A stretch of 41,419 nt of DNA from an uncultured Clostridia bacterium. GTDB lineage: Bacteria > Bacillota > Clostridia > TANB77 > CAG-508. This document shows, in pieces, positions 9,555 through 20,820 of this stretch. A program made the translations under genes and the position numbers. The notes under the pieces were generated by a model that saw only the letters and a program-made list of their open reading frames with translations, ran no database searches and had not been told where the DNA came from. Each line of letters begins with the position of its first letter. The stretch's first letter is position 1. The stretch covers positions 1-41,419 of the forward strand of contig CANRPS010000009.1 of NCBI GenBank assembly GCA_947632585.1. The letters are read 5' to 3'.

Positions 9555-9770
9555 ATGAATAATCTATTTTTTAGTAATCTTCCTCATTATTTAAAAGAAT
9601 CTTCTTTAGAAGAATATTCTCAAAGAGTCATTCCCTCATATAATGAAAAAAGAAATAATTTAAACAATATAAAAAATAATACTTTTAAATCCTTATATGA
9701 AGTAGAATATTTTCTAAATAGTTTATGTAGATTCACAAATTGTATAAAACTTTATAAAATTTTAAAATAA
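9555..9770 (+). CDS. small hypothetical protein
   Basis: 71 aa ORF with upstream AAAAAGGAG. Confidence 0.45.
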   Translation: MNNLFFSNLPHYLKESSLEEYSQRVIPSYNEKRNNLNNIKNNTFKSLYEVEYFLNSLCRFTNCIKLYKILK

Positions 9771-9847
9771 TAATTTTATTTTTATAGTTCTAAAAAGGAC
9801 AATGTATAAATAATATTTAAAAAGAAAATTTTTTAGGAGGCCCAATT

Positions 9848-10402
9848 ATGAAAAATAAAAAAATATTATTTTTACTTGTTTCTGTTCTAATCATTATTTT
9901 GGTATTACTTTTTTTTATAGTAAAAAATTTTAATAATAATGATGCGAATAATGAAAATACAGACATTTCTGAATATACACCGGAAGAGGAAATAAGTAAT
10001 GTACAATTGCGAAGAACTCTTGTCACTCTATTTTATCTAGATTCAGAAAACGATGAATTAAAAAGTGAAGGTAAACTTATAGATTCAACTGAACTACTAA
10101 ATAATCCATATCAAAAATTAGTAGAATTACTAATAAATGATCCGGAAAATCAAGAATTATCTTCTGTTTTTCCTAAGGGAACTTCTTTATTAAATAGTTA
10201 TTTAGATAGAAGTTGTGTGATTTTGGATTTTTCACCTGAGATTTTAAATACTACATATGATAACCAAAAATATTATATAATTAATAGTCTTTTAAATACT
10301 TTAACAGAATTAAATGAAGTAGACTCTATAAAAATTTTAGTCAATAATTCTGTTCCTGATGGTTTTGAGGAAAAATATTCTATGTTAACAAATTTTAGTT
10401 GA
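9848..10402 (+). CDS. GerMN-domain protein (spore germination GerM-like)
   Basis: 184 aa; signal anchor followed by VTLFYLDSENDEL...YQKLVELLINDPENQELSSVFPKGTSLLNSYLDRSCVILDFS. Confidence 0.75.
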   Translation: MKNKKILFLLVSVLIIILVLLFFIVKNFNNNDANNENTDISEYTPEEEISNVQLRRTLVTLFYLDSENDELKSEGKLIDSTELLNNPYQKLVELLINDPENQELSSVFPKGTSLLNSYLDRSCVILDFSPEILNTTYDNQKYYIINSLLNTLTELNEVDSIKILVNNSVPDGFEEKYSMLTNFS

Positions 10403-10456
10403 TTATAAAAGCAATCTAACCTTAGGGATATATGTGTTTCAGGGCAAAAAAATCCA

Positions 10457-10485
10457 TTGACAAAAAATCAATAATATTGTACTAT
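10457..10485 (+). promoter_or_regulatory. sigma-A-like promoter upstream of the VanW gene
   Basis: TTGACA (10457-10462) - N17 - TACTAT (10480-10485). Confidence 0.55.
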
Positions 10486-10533
10486 AATATTAGTCGAAAT
10501 TTGTAGAATAAAGTAATATTTATAGAGGTAGAA

Positions 10534-12085
10534 ATGATTATAGAAGAAGAAAAGGTAGAAATTATAGATAATGAAGATACTTCAAATATTAATAATACTA
10601 TTTTTGAACAATCAAAAGAAAAAAGTTCTTTATTTACTAAAACATGGTTTATTATAACTACAATTGTATTAGCGTCAATACTATTTATAATTTTAATATT
10701 TTTTGGAATATTCACAATTTATAATCAAACCCATAGTATAACTATTGCAAAAGGTGTGTATATAAATGGGATAGATGTATCAAATCTTGATAAGGAATCA
10801 GCAAAAGAGCGATTAAAAAATTATTATCAAGAGCAATTTTCAAATGATATTTCTTTGATACATAATAACTACATAACTTATATTAAAACTTCTGAAATTG
10901 AAATGAATATTGATATAGATTCAGCTGTAAATGAAGCTTTTAAAATTGGTAAAACTGGAAATATTTTTAAAGATGATGTTAAAGTATTAGGTACAATGAT
11001 AAAAAAACAAAACGTTAATGTTCCTGTAACTTTTAATGAAGATACCCTAAAAACAATATTAACAAATCTTTCTCCAGAACTTCCTGATGCAGTTGTTCAA
11101 AGTGGTTACTACATAGATGGAAATGATTTAATTATAACAAAAGGTAAAAATGGTTACATAATAGATATAGATTCAACCTTTGAAAGTTTAAAACAAAACA
11201 TTGTAAATCTTGGTTTTGTCAATAATAATACAGAAATTATAGCAATAGAAAAATCTCCTGAAAAAATTAATTTAGATAGTATTTATGCAGAAATACATAA
11301 AGATGCAAAAGATGCATACTTTACGGAAAACCCACATGTTGTATATCCTTCAGAAACAGGCATAGATTTTTCTATTTCATTAGAAGAAGCTAAACAAAAA
11401 CTAGAAAACTCTGACCTTGAAGTTATAATTCCTTTAAAAGTTTTACAACCAAATATAAAAACTAATGATTTACCACAAGAAGCATTTCCAGATTTACTTG
11501 GAAAATTTTCAACAAAATATCCCGCTTCCAATACAAATAGGACAACAAACCTAAGATTAGCAGCCCAAAAAATAGATGGATTTGTTTTACTTCCAGGAGA
11601 AACTTTTTCATATAATAATGTTGTCCGGAGAAAGAACAATATCTGCGGGATATAAAGAAGCAGATATTTATGAAAATGGTCAGGTCGTAAAAGGTCTAGG
11701 TGGAGGAATTTGTCAAATTTCAACAACCCTGTTTAATGCCGCATTATTTGCAAATTTAGAAATAATAGAGCTATATAATCATCAATTTGTTCCATCATAT
11801 GTTAATGCAGGACGAGATGCAACTGTTGTTTATGGAGTTAAAGATTTTAAATTTAAAAACTCCAGAAATTATGCGATAAAATTGACATGTTCTGTACAAA
11901 ACGGAACTGCTACTTTCAATATCTGGGGATATAAAGAGGATGTAGAATATGATGTAGATGTATATGCAAATGTAACAAGCAAAACTTCTTCATATATAAA
12001 ATCTTCAACCTTTAGAACTCTAAAATTAAATGGAGAAATTATAGATAGACAAAATATAATGAAAGCAACTTACAAAGTGCATTAA
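10534..12085 (+). CDS. VanW family protein; full-length product (about 516 aa) requires a +1 shift at in-frame CGG 11626-11628
   Basis: ORF 10534-11655 ends ...LLPGETFSYNNVV-R-RKNNICGI*; skipping the C gives ...FSYNNVV-G-ERTISAGYKEADIYENGQVVKGLGGGICQISTTLFNA, the canonical VanW core. Confidence 0.88.
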
Positions 12086-12107
12086 GTGACATAATTGTCA
12101 CTTTTTT
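12084..12107 (+). terminator. Rho-independent terminator after the VanW gene
   Basis: AGTGACA-TAAT-TGTCACT-TTTTT. Confidence 0.75.
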
Positions 12108-12110
12108 CAA

Positions 12111-12139
12111 TTGACAAAATGTAAAAAAACGTATAAAAT
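12111..12139 (+). promoter_or_regulatory. promoter for the dehydratase activase gene
   Basis: TTGACA (12111-12116) - N17 - TAAAAT (12134-12139). Confidence 0.6.
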
Positions 12140-12178
12140 AAAGTATCATAAAAGGTAACATAAAGGAGAGACTAAGTA

Positions 12179-15100
12179 ATGGAAGAAAAAATTTTACATG
12201 TAGGATTAGATGTAGGTTCTACAACAGTAAAAATTATAGTAATGAACGATAATTTAGAAATTATATATAAAGATTATAGAAGACATTTTTCAGATACAAA
12301 AAATACAGTTTGTAATATGCTATATGATTTAAATGAAAAATATCCAAATAGTAAATTTACTATTGCACTTACTGGTTCAGGTGCCATGTCTTCCGCAAAA
12401 TTTTTAGGAGTTAATTTTATTCAAGAAGTAGTTTCATGTAAAAGAGCAGTTGAAAAGTACATACCTCAAACAGATATTGTTATAGAACTTGGTGGAGAAG
12501 ATGCTAAAATCATATATTTTGATAAATCTATTGAGCAAAGAATGAACGGAACCTGTGCTGGTGGAACTGGTGCTTTTATTGATCAAATGGCTTCATTATT
12601 AAATACTGATACAAATGGACTAAATGAACTTGCTAAAAATTATAAAACAATATACCCTATAGCTTCACGATGTGGCGTTTTTGCTAAGACAGATATTCAA
12701 CCATTAATTAATGAAGGTGCTGCTAAATCAGATATTGCTGCTTCAATTTTTCAGGCAGTAGTAAACCAAACTATATCTGGTCTTGCTTGTGGTAGACCAA
12801 TAAGAGGAAAAGTTGCATTTTTAGGAGGTCCTCTTACATATCTATCTGAACTTCGTACAAGATTTATTGAAACTTTAAATTTAAAAGATGATGAAATAAT
12901 TGTACCTAATGAAGCTCATTTATTAGTTGCAATAGGTGCTGCAATAGAATCTTTAAAAGACAATTTAATAACAAACATTGATCTTTCAAAAAAAATAGAA
13001 AATCTAAAATATTCTCAAGACACAACAACAAAACCACTTGAACCTTTATTTAGAGATTATCCAGAATATGAAGAATTTAGAAAAAGACATAGTAAAGCTT
13101 TTACTAAAAAAAGTTCTCTTTTAAATTATTCTGGGAATTGTTTCTTAGGAATAGATGCAGGATCTACTACCACTAAAATTGTTTTAATTGATAATGAGGG
13201 ATGTCTTCTTTATTCACTATATGGAAGTAATGAAGGAAATCCGCTTCAAAGTGTAATAAAAATGCTTCATAGTTTATATAAAGATTTACCAAATACTGCT
13301 AAATTACGCTATAGTGGTGTAACAGGTTATGGCGAAAAATTAATTCAAACCGCTTTAAACGTTGACATGGGAGAAATAGAAACAATTGCACATTATACTG
13401 CCGCTAAAAAATTTGAGCCTGATGTAACAAGTATCGTAGATATTGGTGGTCAAGATATGAAATATATTAGACTAAAAGATGGTGCAATAGATAGTATAAT
13501 GCTTAATGAGGCTTGTTCTTCTGGCTGTGGATCTTTCATAGAAACATTTAGTAAAAGCTTAAATTTAGAAATATCCGAATTTGTAAAACAAGCATTAGAA
13601 GCTAAAAATCCTGTTGATTTAGGTTCAAGATGTACAGTTTTTATGAATTCTAAAATAAAACAAGCACAAAAAGAAGGATACACTATAGGAGATATATCTA
13701 GTGGACTTTCATATTCCGTAATAAAAAATGCTCTTCAAAAGGTTATGAAAATAAGAGATGTTGAAACTTTAGGAGACAAAATTGTAGTTCAAGGCGGAAC
13801 TTTTTATAATGATGCTGTCTTAAGAGCCTTTGAAAAAATTGTTGGAAAGAATGTTATTAGACCAGATATAGCAGGACTTATGGGAGCATATGGAATGGCT
13901 CTTCTTTCTAAAGAACAATTTGAAAATAACTTAGATATGGAATACTATTCTTCAATATCTAAAGAAGAAGATTTAGATAATTTAAACATAAAAATTACTA
14001 ATACAAGATGTAATGGATGTGAAAATCATTGTAAACTTACAATAAATACCTTTAATAATGGAAAACATTTTATTTCTGGAAATCGATGTGAAAAAGGTGC
14101 AGGAAATGTAAATGAGCACAAAAATCTTCCTAACTTAGTAAAATATAAATATGAACGACTTTTTGATTATAAACCTTTAGATGAAAGCCAAGCAAAACGT
14201 GGTACTATTGGAATTCCTAGAGTGTTAAATATGTATGAAGATTATCCTTTTTGGTTTACTTTTTTCACAGAGCTTGGTTTTAGAGTAATTATTTCAGAAA
14301 AAAGTACCCGCAAAACATATGAAAAAGGTATGGAATCAATGCCATCTGAATCAGTATGCTATCCTGCTAAACTTTCTCATGGTCATGTTGAAAGTTTAAT
14401 TGATCAAGGAATTAAAACTATCTTTTATCCTTGTATGCCTTTTTCAAGAAAAGAATATGAAAAAGCAGATAATAAATATAACTGCCCAATTGTAATATCG
14501 TATTCAGAGGTATTAAAAAATAATGTTGAAAATTTAAATGAAAAAAACATTAAATTTATCAATCCATTTTTACCTTTTGATTCACCAAATCTAGTAAAAA
14601 AAGTTTTAGAATTAGATGAATTTAAAGAATATAATTTTACCAAAAAAGAGTTACAAATAGCAGTTGAAAAAGCACAGAAAGAATACCACAAATGTAAAAA
14701 AGATATACAAAATAAAGGAGTTGAGACTCTTAATTATCTTAAAGAAAATAATTTAAAAGGAATTGTTTTAGCCGGAAGGCCTTATCATATAGACCCTGAA
14801 ATAAATCATGGAATTGATACTCTAATTACTTCTCTAGGACTAGCTGTTCTTACAGAAGATAGTATTTCTAACCAAACTGAAGTAAAAAGACCTATTCGTG
14901 TCGTAGACCAATGGATGTTCCATTCAAGATTATATGCTGCCGCAAATTTTGTAGGTAAACATGATAACTTAGAACTTATTCAGCTTAACTCTTTCGGTTG
15001 TGGTGTAGATGCTGTTACAACAGACCAAGTTGAGGAAATCTTAAAAAGTTACAATAAAATGTATACATTAATAAAAATAGATGAAGTAAATAATTTAGGT

Positions 15101-16489
15101 GCAGTAAAAATACGTATTCGATCACTTCTTGCTAGTATGAATAAGAGAAGTCATGAAAAATTAGAAGGAAATTATGAAATCAACAAAAAAATATTTACTA
15201 AAGATATGAGAGCAAATTACACAATTTTAATGCCTATGATGATACCTATTCATTTTGAGCTATTAGAACCTGCAGCTAAATCATGTGGCTACAATATGGT
15301 CCTTTTAAGAGAATGTACTCAAAAAACAGTTGAAATAGGATTAAAATACGTAAATAATGATGCTTGTTATCCTTCTATTTTAGTTACAGGTCAAATGATA
15401 GAAGCACTTCAATCAGGAAAATATGATGTAAATAAAACTGCTTTAATCATGTCACAAACTGGTGGCGGATGTAGAGCAACAAACTATATTGGCTTTATCC
15501 GTAAAGCTTTAAAAGATGCAGGATTTGAACAGGTTCCAGTCATATCTTTAAATGTAGTTGGTATGGAAAAAATGCCTGGATTCAAACTTACTCCTAAACT
15601 ACTAGATAGACTAATAAAAGCAGCTCTTTTAGGAGATTTGCTTCAAAAAATGCTTCATAAAAATAGAGCTTATGAAGTAAATAAAGGGGAAACTGATAAA
15701 CTATTTGAGTTTTGGATGGAAAAATGCAAAAAACTTGTCACAAATTGTACAAATAAAGAATTTAAAAAAGCAATATATGATATGGTAGATGATTTTGAAA
15801 AGATAGAATTAGATTTTTCTAAAGAAAAACCAAAAGTTGGAATTGTAGGAGAAATTCTTATCAAATATCATCCATTTGGAAACAATTATGTGGTAGATTT
15901 ATTAGAAAAAGAAGGCGCTGAGGTTGTTTTGCCAGACTTTATGGGATTTATTAAATTTATGGCAACACATAAAATTACATTTAATACTTTATTAAACTCA
16001 AATAAAACTTCAGCAACTATAAGTAGAATAGCATTAAAGTTAATAAATTTAATGGAAAAAGATTCTAATTTAGCTCTAAAAAAATCAAAGAAAAATTATT
16101 TACTTCCTTGTGATATTTGGCATTTGGAATCTTCTGTAAAAGATATTTTATCAATAGGAAATCAAACAGGAGAAGGTTGGTTTTTAACTGCAGAAATGGT
16201 TGAATATATCGAAAATGATATTCCAAACATAATATGTGTTCAACCTTTTGCATGTCTTCCAAATCACGTTGTAGGTAAAGGAGTTATAAAAACAATTAGG
16301 AATAAATATCCTGAAGCTAACATAACACCTGTTGATTATGATCCAGGTGCAAGTGAAACAAATCAGGCTAATCGTATAAAACTTTTAATGACAATTGCTA
16401 AAGATAATTTAGAATTAAAACAAAAAGAAAAAGAAGCTATTAAAAATGAAAACACAAAAAATCCAAAAAAAGAAAGTATCAAAGTTTAG
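12179..16489 (+). CDS. giant 2-hydroxyacyl-CoA dehydratase activase-like protein (two BadF/BcrA ASKHA ATPase domains plus dehydratase-like/DUF2229-type region)
   Basis: 1436 aa; GLDVGSTTVKIIVM and FLGIDAGSTTTKIVLI phosphate loops; CSSGCGSFIETF; SESVCYPAKLSHGHV. Confidence 0.92.
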   Translation: MEEKILHVGLDVGSTTVKIIVMNDNLEIIYKDYRRHFSDTKNTVCNMLYDLNEKYPNSKFTIALTGSGAMSSAKFLGVNFIQEVVSCKRAVEKYIPQTDIVIELGGEDAKIIYFDKSIEQRMNGTCAGGTGAFIDQMASLLNTDTNGLNELAKNYKTIYPIASRCGVFAKTDIQPLINEGAAKSDIAASIFQAVVNQTISGLACGRPIRGKVAFLGGPLTYLSELRTRFIETLNLKDDEIIVPNEAHLLVAIGAAIESLKDNLITNIDLSKKIENLKYSQDTTTKPLEPLFRDYPEYEEFRKRHSKAFTKKSSLLNYSGNCFLGIDAGSTTTKIVLIDNEGCLLYSLYGSNEGNPLQSVIKMLHSLYKDLPNTAKLRYSGVTGYGEKLIQTALNVDMGEIETIAHYTAAKKFEPDVTSIVDIGGQDMKYIRLKDGAIDSIMLNEACSSGCGSFIETFSKSLNLEISEFVKQALEAKNPVDLGSRCTVFMNSKIKQAQKEGYTIGDISSGLSYSVIKNALQKVMKIRDVETLGDKIVVQGGTFYNDAVLRAFEKIVGKNVIRPDIAGLMGAYGMALLSKEQFENNLDMEYYSSISKEEDLDNLNIKITNTRCNGCENHCKLTINTFNNGKHFISGNRCEKGAGNVNEHKNLPNLVKYKYERLFDYKPLDESQAKRGTIGIPRVLNMYEDYPFWFTFFTELGFRVIISEKSTRKTYEKGMESMPSESVCYPAKLSHGHVESLIDQGIKTIFYPCMPFSRKEYEKADNKYNCPIVISYSEVLKNNVENLNEKNIKFINPFLPFDSPNLVKKVLELDEFKEYNFTKKELQIAVEKAQKEYHKCKKDIQNKGVETLNYLKENNLKGIVLAGRPYHIDPEINHGIDTLITSLGLAVLTEDSISNQTEVKRPIRVVDQWMFHSRLYAAANFVGKHDNLELIQLNSFGCGVDAVTTDQVEEILKSYNKMYTLIKIDEVNNLGAVKIRIRSLLASMNKRSHEKLEGNYEINKKIFTKDMRANYTILMPMMIPIHFELLEPAAKSCGYNMVLLRECTQKTVEIGLKYVNNDACYPSILVTGQMIEALQSGKYDVNKTALIMSQTGGGCRATNYIGFIRKALKDAGFEQVPVISLNVVGMEKMPGFKLTPKLLDRLIKAALLGDLLQKMLHKNRAYEVNKGETDKLFEFWMEKCKKLVTNCTNKEFKKAIYDMVDDFEKIELDFSKEKPKVGIVGEILIKYHPFGNNYVVDLLEKEGAEVVLPDFMGFIKFMATHKITFNTLLNSNKTSATISRIALKLINLMEKDSNLALKKSKKNYLLPCDIWHLESSVKDILSIGNQTGEGWFLTAEMVEYIENDIPNIICVQPFACLPNHVVGKGVIKTIRNKYPEANITPVDYDPGASETNQANRIKLLMTIAKDNLELKQKEKEAIKNENTKNPKKESIKV

Positions 16490-16498
16490 GAGATTTTT

Positions 16499-17125
16499 AT
16501 GAAAAATTATTATGAAATATTAGAGGTTGCAAAAAATGCTTCACCAGAGGTCATAGAAAAAGCTTATAAAGCATTAATAAAAAAATATCATCCAGATTTA
16601 CAACCAGCAGAAAAAAAACATGAAGCAGAAAATAAAGTAAAACTTATTAATGAAGCATATGATGTTTTGTCAAATGCAGAAAAGAAATCTGAATATGATA
16701 AAGAATTAAATCAAATAGAATTTGAAAAAATAGTTGCTGAACAAAAAAAAATAAAAAAGCAGCAAGAGAACAATACATACTCAAATAAAAATTATCAATC
16801 ACAAGAACAAAATAATGTCTCTTCACAAATATATCATCAAGTTAACAAAGCTTACAATGATGCTTATAATGATGCCTATAATGAAGCATTACGAAATATG
16901 GGATATGAAGTTAGATATCAAAAAACATTTAAAGAACATTTGAAATCTATTTTTGCAGTAATATGTGCCATATTTTTTGTAATAATCTTATGTATAATTT
17001 TATGGCATATACCTTTTATTAAAAATTATTTATTAAATTTATATAATAATAATGAATTCATTAAACTTCCAGTTGATATAGTGCATAATATTTTTACAAA
17101 TTTTGTTTCTTTATTTAAAAAGTAA
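16499..17125 (+). CDS. J-domain (DnaJ-like) membrane protein
   Basis: 208 aa; [36 protein letters not shown] with HPD motif; C-terminal TM segment. Confidence 0.9.
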   Translation: MKNYYEILEVAKNASPEVIEKAYKALIKKYHPDLQPAEKKHEAENKVKLINEAYDVLSNAEKKSEYDKELNQIEFEKIVAEQKKIKKQQENNTYSNKNYQSQEQNNVSSQIYHQVNKAYNDAYNDAYNEALRNMGYEVRYQKTFKEHLKSIFAVICAIFFVIILCIILWHIPFIKNYLLNLYNNNEFIKLPVDIVHNIFTNFVSLFKK

Positions 17126-17156
17126 AAAAATCTCCGATTGATTCGGAGATTTTTTT
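17124..17156. terminator. bidirectional Rho-independent terminator between convergent genes
   Basis: AAAAAAATCTCCGA-TTGAT-TCGGAGATTTTTTT. Confidence 0.9.
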
Positions 17157-17164
17157 ACTTTTGT

Positions 17165-18886
17165 TTATTTTTTTATTCTTTTTTCTCTTACAAATATAGA
17201 TTTAAATACTTTAATAACTGACCATATGCATAGAATAGATAGTACTAAGCAAACTACTATTATGTACAAAGTATTGTCTGCAATTTTACCTGGAATTGCT
17301 TTTAATAATACATAATAAACTATATATATCATTGGCCTTAAAAATATTAAATATAAGAACAATCTAACCCACTTTGTTATAAAACCTCTTGTTCCATTTA
17401 TTCTTTTAAATATATTAATTAATACTAATATTGGTGCTGCAATCATAAGTATAGCTAGTATCAACATTCTAAAGAAAAATACTGCTAATATAATATATTT
17501 GCACAATGATACTATCAATGTACATATTATATAAAATATATTTGTTGAAGCATTACTATCCCAATTATATTGAGATAAAAATATCATTAATCCTTCTGTA
17601 CTTGTATCAAAATAGAAATCTCTTATTACTTTTCCTGTATTTATTGCATTATTTTCATCTGCACTCTCTACTTGTCCACTTTTTAAAAAGTTATATATAT
17701 TTACATAGGTAGAATCATTATATTGTTCTTTATCTAAAAATATGTTCCCATTTCCACTCAGTATTTTTGTATAACTATATAAATCACTGATTCTTACTTT
17801 GCTTGATAAGTTTGATCTTAATTGTGAATTAAAGTTTTGATATCCATTATCTACTGTTGAACCATATTGACTAATACCTATAGTTCCAACTGTTATAGTT
17901 ACTCCAGCACTTCCCCATTTATTTGCTTTATCATTAATTGCATTAATATAATATGGTGCACCATTATCCCAATCTTCGGTACCCATCCATATGATAACAT
18001 TCATTCCATTTTTCACTTTTTTATCTGCCTCTGGCAATGCTGTATTTATAAGCCAATCATGCTTTGCTCCATCCTTTGCAATAAATATATCATTTCCTTT
18101 AATACTTGAAACTGCAGTACTCATTTGAGCAACACGAGAATCTCCTATAAACATATAACTACTAAAATCAGTATTTTCTGTCATTTCACCAGTTACTGAA
18201 ATTTTTCCTACTGGAAATTCTCCCCCTTTTACATAAACTGTAATAGGCTGGTTATCTATTCCTTCTTCGGTTTCAGAACCAAATGGACTAGAATACATTA
18301 TATATTCTGAAAAATAAATTAAAATATTAATTCCTACTGTTAACAAACCTAATGCTATAATACCAGATATCCATTCCTGAATAAATAATTTATCTTTCAG
18401 TCTTTGTACTACTGTTTTCTCTTTTGAATTTGGAACTGATAATTCAATATTATCATCTTTTCCTTTAAAAGATGCTTTTACTATTAAAACAGACATATAA
18501 ATTAGGAAAAATAGCATCGTAGCAAAACTTATATATAATGCTCCTCTATAAAATGCATTTACAAAGCCCTTTATAGTGTTCCATAATTCATTTTTGTTTT
18601 CTACATTATCTTCGAAAAATTTTATATCTATTAAATCTTGGTGACCATATAGAACTTTTTCAAATGATAGTGTAATTTGAGGCAATTTTATACTTTTTAT
18701 TAAGTCTTTTCCGTCATCTACAACTATGTCAACATCTTCTTCTTTTGGTTCTCCATCATCTTCAACAGTTTTAAAGTTTATTCTTTCTCTAATTTCTTCT
18801 GACAATGCATAAGTTCTATTTGTTGAAAAACAAAATATACAACAAATAAAAATTATAGAAATCATTATTTTTCTTAATATTTTCAA
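17165..18886 (-). CDS. multi-TM (VirB6/TrbL-like) protein with an internal SGNH-hydrolase-like domain
   Basis: 573 aa; signal peptide, TM pair, then YMFIGDSRVAQMS (GDS block) and VIIWMGTEDWDN, then several TM helices ending FFRMLILAILMIAAPILVLINIFKRING. Confidence 0.65.
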   Translation of the reverse strand: MKILRKIMISIIFICCIFCFSTNRTYALSEEIRERINFKTVEDDGEPKEEDVDIVVDDGKDLIKSIKLPQITLSFEKVLYGHQDLIDIKFFEDNVENKNELWNTIKGFVNAFYRGALYISFATMLFFLIYMSVLIVKASFKGKDDNIELSVPNSKEKTVVQRLKDKLFIQEWISGIIALGLLTVGINILIYFSEYIMYSSPFGSETEEGIDNQPITVYVKGGEFPVGKISVTGEMTENTDFSSYMFIGDSRVAQMSTAVSSIKGNDIFIAKDGAKHDWLINTALPEADKKVKNGMNVIIWMGTEDWDNGAPYYINAINDKANKWGSAGVTITVGTIGISQYGSTVDNGYQNFNSQLRSNLSSKVRISDLYSYTKILSGNGNIFLDKEQYNDSTYVNIYNFLKSGQVESADENNAINTGKVIRDFYFDTSTEGLMIFLSQYNWDSNASTNIFYIICTLIVSLCKYIILAVFFFRMLILAILMIAAPILVLINIFKRINGTRGFITKWVRLFLYLIFLRPMIYIVYYVLLKAIPGKIADNTLYIIVVCLVLSILCIWSVIKVFKSIFVREKRIKK

Positions 18887-18925
18887 AAGTCTATATGCCC
18901 TCCTTTCATCCTATTTTCCTTCTCT

Positions 18926-19525
18926 TTATTTATCTTTAAAAACATCTTCTACTGTTATAGTATTATCTTCTAAATCTATAGATACAATCAACTCTGTAAG
19001 ATTATCATTTAAATCAAAATAAATTGTTAAAGTAGTATCTTGATTTTGAAACTTATATCTTGTTGCAGTTGCCTGTGTTGCAACAAGTTGTGGATTAGTA
19101 TAAATATATTTTTTTATTTGGAAAAACATATCCTCTTTATTTTTTATGTATTCTGACAATTCTTCAGGAATTTCTTTAATTTCAAATTGTAAATTATTAA
19201 TATCTTCTTCAGTATATTGTGGAACTAATACTTCTTCTCCTTCAGAATTTATTTCATAATTTTCATAAATATTGCTTTGTTCTGTTCCTTCCAATTCTTC
19301 ATCACTAAAAATATCCATTCCATATTCTGGATCAAAATCATATCCAATCTCATTATCTTCTTCATTTAAAATATTAATTCCCGCATTATTTTTCTGATTT
19401 TCTCCAACACCTATATTGTTGTTTTTAACTTCTTGTTTGATTAAGAAAAACATAGTTACCAACAAAATACATACAGAAATTATTAAAATTATAATTAAAA
19501 GTAAAGCAGTTTTTTTGGCTTTCAT
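18926..19525 (-). CDS. membrane-anchored accessory protein, paralogous to 22272-22859
   Basis: 199 aa; shared pattern EI.(E/D)IPEE(L/I)..YIK(N/D)KE......K.Y.Y with ORF 22272-22859. Confidence 0.6.
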   Translation of the reverse strand: MKAKKTALLLIIILIISVCILLVTMFFLIKQEVKNNNIGVGENQKNNAGINILNEEDNEIGYDFDPEYGMDIFSDEELEGTEQSNIYENYEINSEGEEVLVPQYTEEDINNLQFEIKEIPEELSEYIKNKEDMFFQIKKYIYTNPQLVATQATATRYKFQNQDTTLTIYFDLNDNLTELIVSIDLEDNTITVEDVFKDK

Positions 19526-19539
19526 TTATTACACACTCC

Positions 19540-20787
19540 TTATTTTCTCATTTCTTCTGGGAAATAAATTTCCGGATCCACATGATCTCCATTTATTCTC
19601 ATTGAAAAATGTAAATGTGGTCCTGTTGTTGCTCCATTTCTTACAGTTTTTCCATCAACTGTTACGAATTTAGGTCCAACTTTAGTAATAGGTTGTCCAG
19701 CATATACATGTTCTCCAGCTTTTACCAATGGATTTGGGTCAGTATGAAGATATCCAAATATAACTTGTCCACCATATGTTTCTGTGTCATCAAGATATAT
19801 ATAACTCTGATATCCCGAACCTTTTGTAAAATATCCTGATGTTTTTAGCATCCCTGTTCCTGCTGCAACTTCTATTGTTCCTGCCGGTGCACCAATGTCA
19901 ATTCCAGTATGATTACTTGATCCTCCTGCAGTAGGAGATTTTCTTGGTCCAAATTTAGATCCAACTTTAGTATGTCCTGGAACTGGCCATACTAAGTCTG
20001 TCGATAATCCCTCACTTAAGTCAAATAACAATGTAGATTTATTTTCATTTTCTAAATGATTATCTAAAAATGTGTCAACTGAGCTCCAAATGTTTCTAAA
20101 AAATTGTCCAACTGCTCCCATTAAAGTAGAAGATTCTGTATCTTCATCATAATCAACGTTTACTGTAGCAGTAAATCCAATTGGTCCTTCAGGATGTTCT
20201 AAATAGCTTCCTCCATTTTGAATCCATATAACTGGCATAACATTTTTTCTCCACTCTAAATCTGCTTTTGCTCCATGCCAAGGAAATTCTAGAACATCTA
20301 GCACCTCTTTTCCACCCGAATGTTGTCTATGACCATAATGAATATTATCTACAAAATACGCATTCCTATTATATTTACTTTTTACGTCAAAAATTAACAT
20401 ATATGTGTCAAACTCTTCTCCTGTTAAATGAGATCTAGAATGTACCTTTATGTAATCTCCAGTATGTCCAAAAGTTTCTGAAACAGCAACAAAAATCCAA
20501 TCTACTCCTGCAACTGTTATATAGCATAAATGTTTGTCATTTGTTGGTTTTCCTCTTCTTCTCCAATCATCATATAATGTTCTACATGACCAATGCCAAT
20601 TAATAGCATCTATTTCATTTTCAAGGTTTCCATATTCCATTTGAATATGTTCATTAACATCTGGTAAAAAAACAATTTCTCCTGGTACAGCTGTTCCTCC
20701 TGGTTGAATTGCATAAGTTTTATTAAATATATTATAAAGGATTATTACAAGTATTATTATCATCAGTGTTAGTTTTTTGTTGTTCAT
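19540..20787 (-). CDS. M23 family metallopeptidase with unknown N-terminal domain
   Basis: 415 aa; signal anchor; C-terminal SNHTGIDIGAPAGT...GYLHTDPNP...GPHLHFSM zinc-ligand motifs. Confidence 0.88.
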   Translation of the reverse strand: MNNKKLTLMIIILVIILYNIFNKTYAIQPGGTAVPGEIVFLPDVNEHIQMEYGNLENEIDAINWHWSCRTLYDDWRRRGKPTNDKHLCYITVAGVDWIFVAVSETFGHTGDYIKVHSRSHLTGEEFDTYMLIFDVKSKYNRNAYFVDNIHYGHRQHSGGKEVLDVLEFPWHGAKADLEWRKNVMPVIWIQNGGSYLEHPEGPIGFTATVNVDYDEDTESSTLMGAVGQFFRNIWSSVDTFLDNHLENENKSTLLFDLSEGLSTDLVWPVPGHTKVGSKFGPRKSPTAGGSSNHTGIDIGAPAGTIEVAAGTGMLKTSGYFTKGSGYQSYIYLDDTETYGGQVIFGYLHTDPNPLVKAGEHVYAGQPITKVGPKFVTVDGKTVRNGATTGPHLHFSMRINGDHVDPEIYFPEEMRK

Positions 20788-20820
20788 TTTTTACTCCCTT
20801 CACTCAGATATTCTTGATAT

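Noticed and set aside
11283-11726. 147-aa antisense ORF over the VanW gene, plus other plus-strand ORFs over the T4SS genes (e.g. 30082-30462, 34638-35015, 9040-9420)
   Set aside because: Low-complexity shadow ORFs opposite strongly supported genes.
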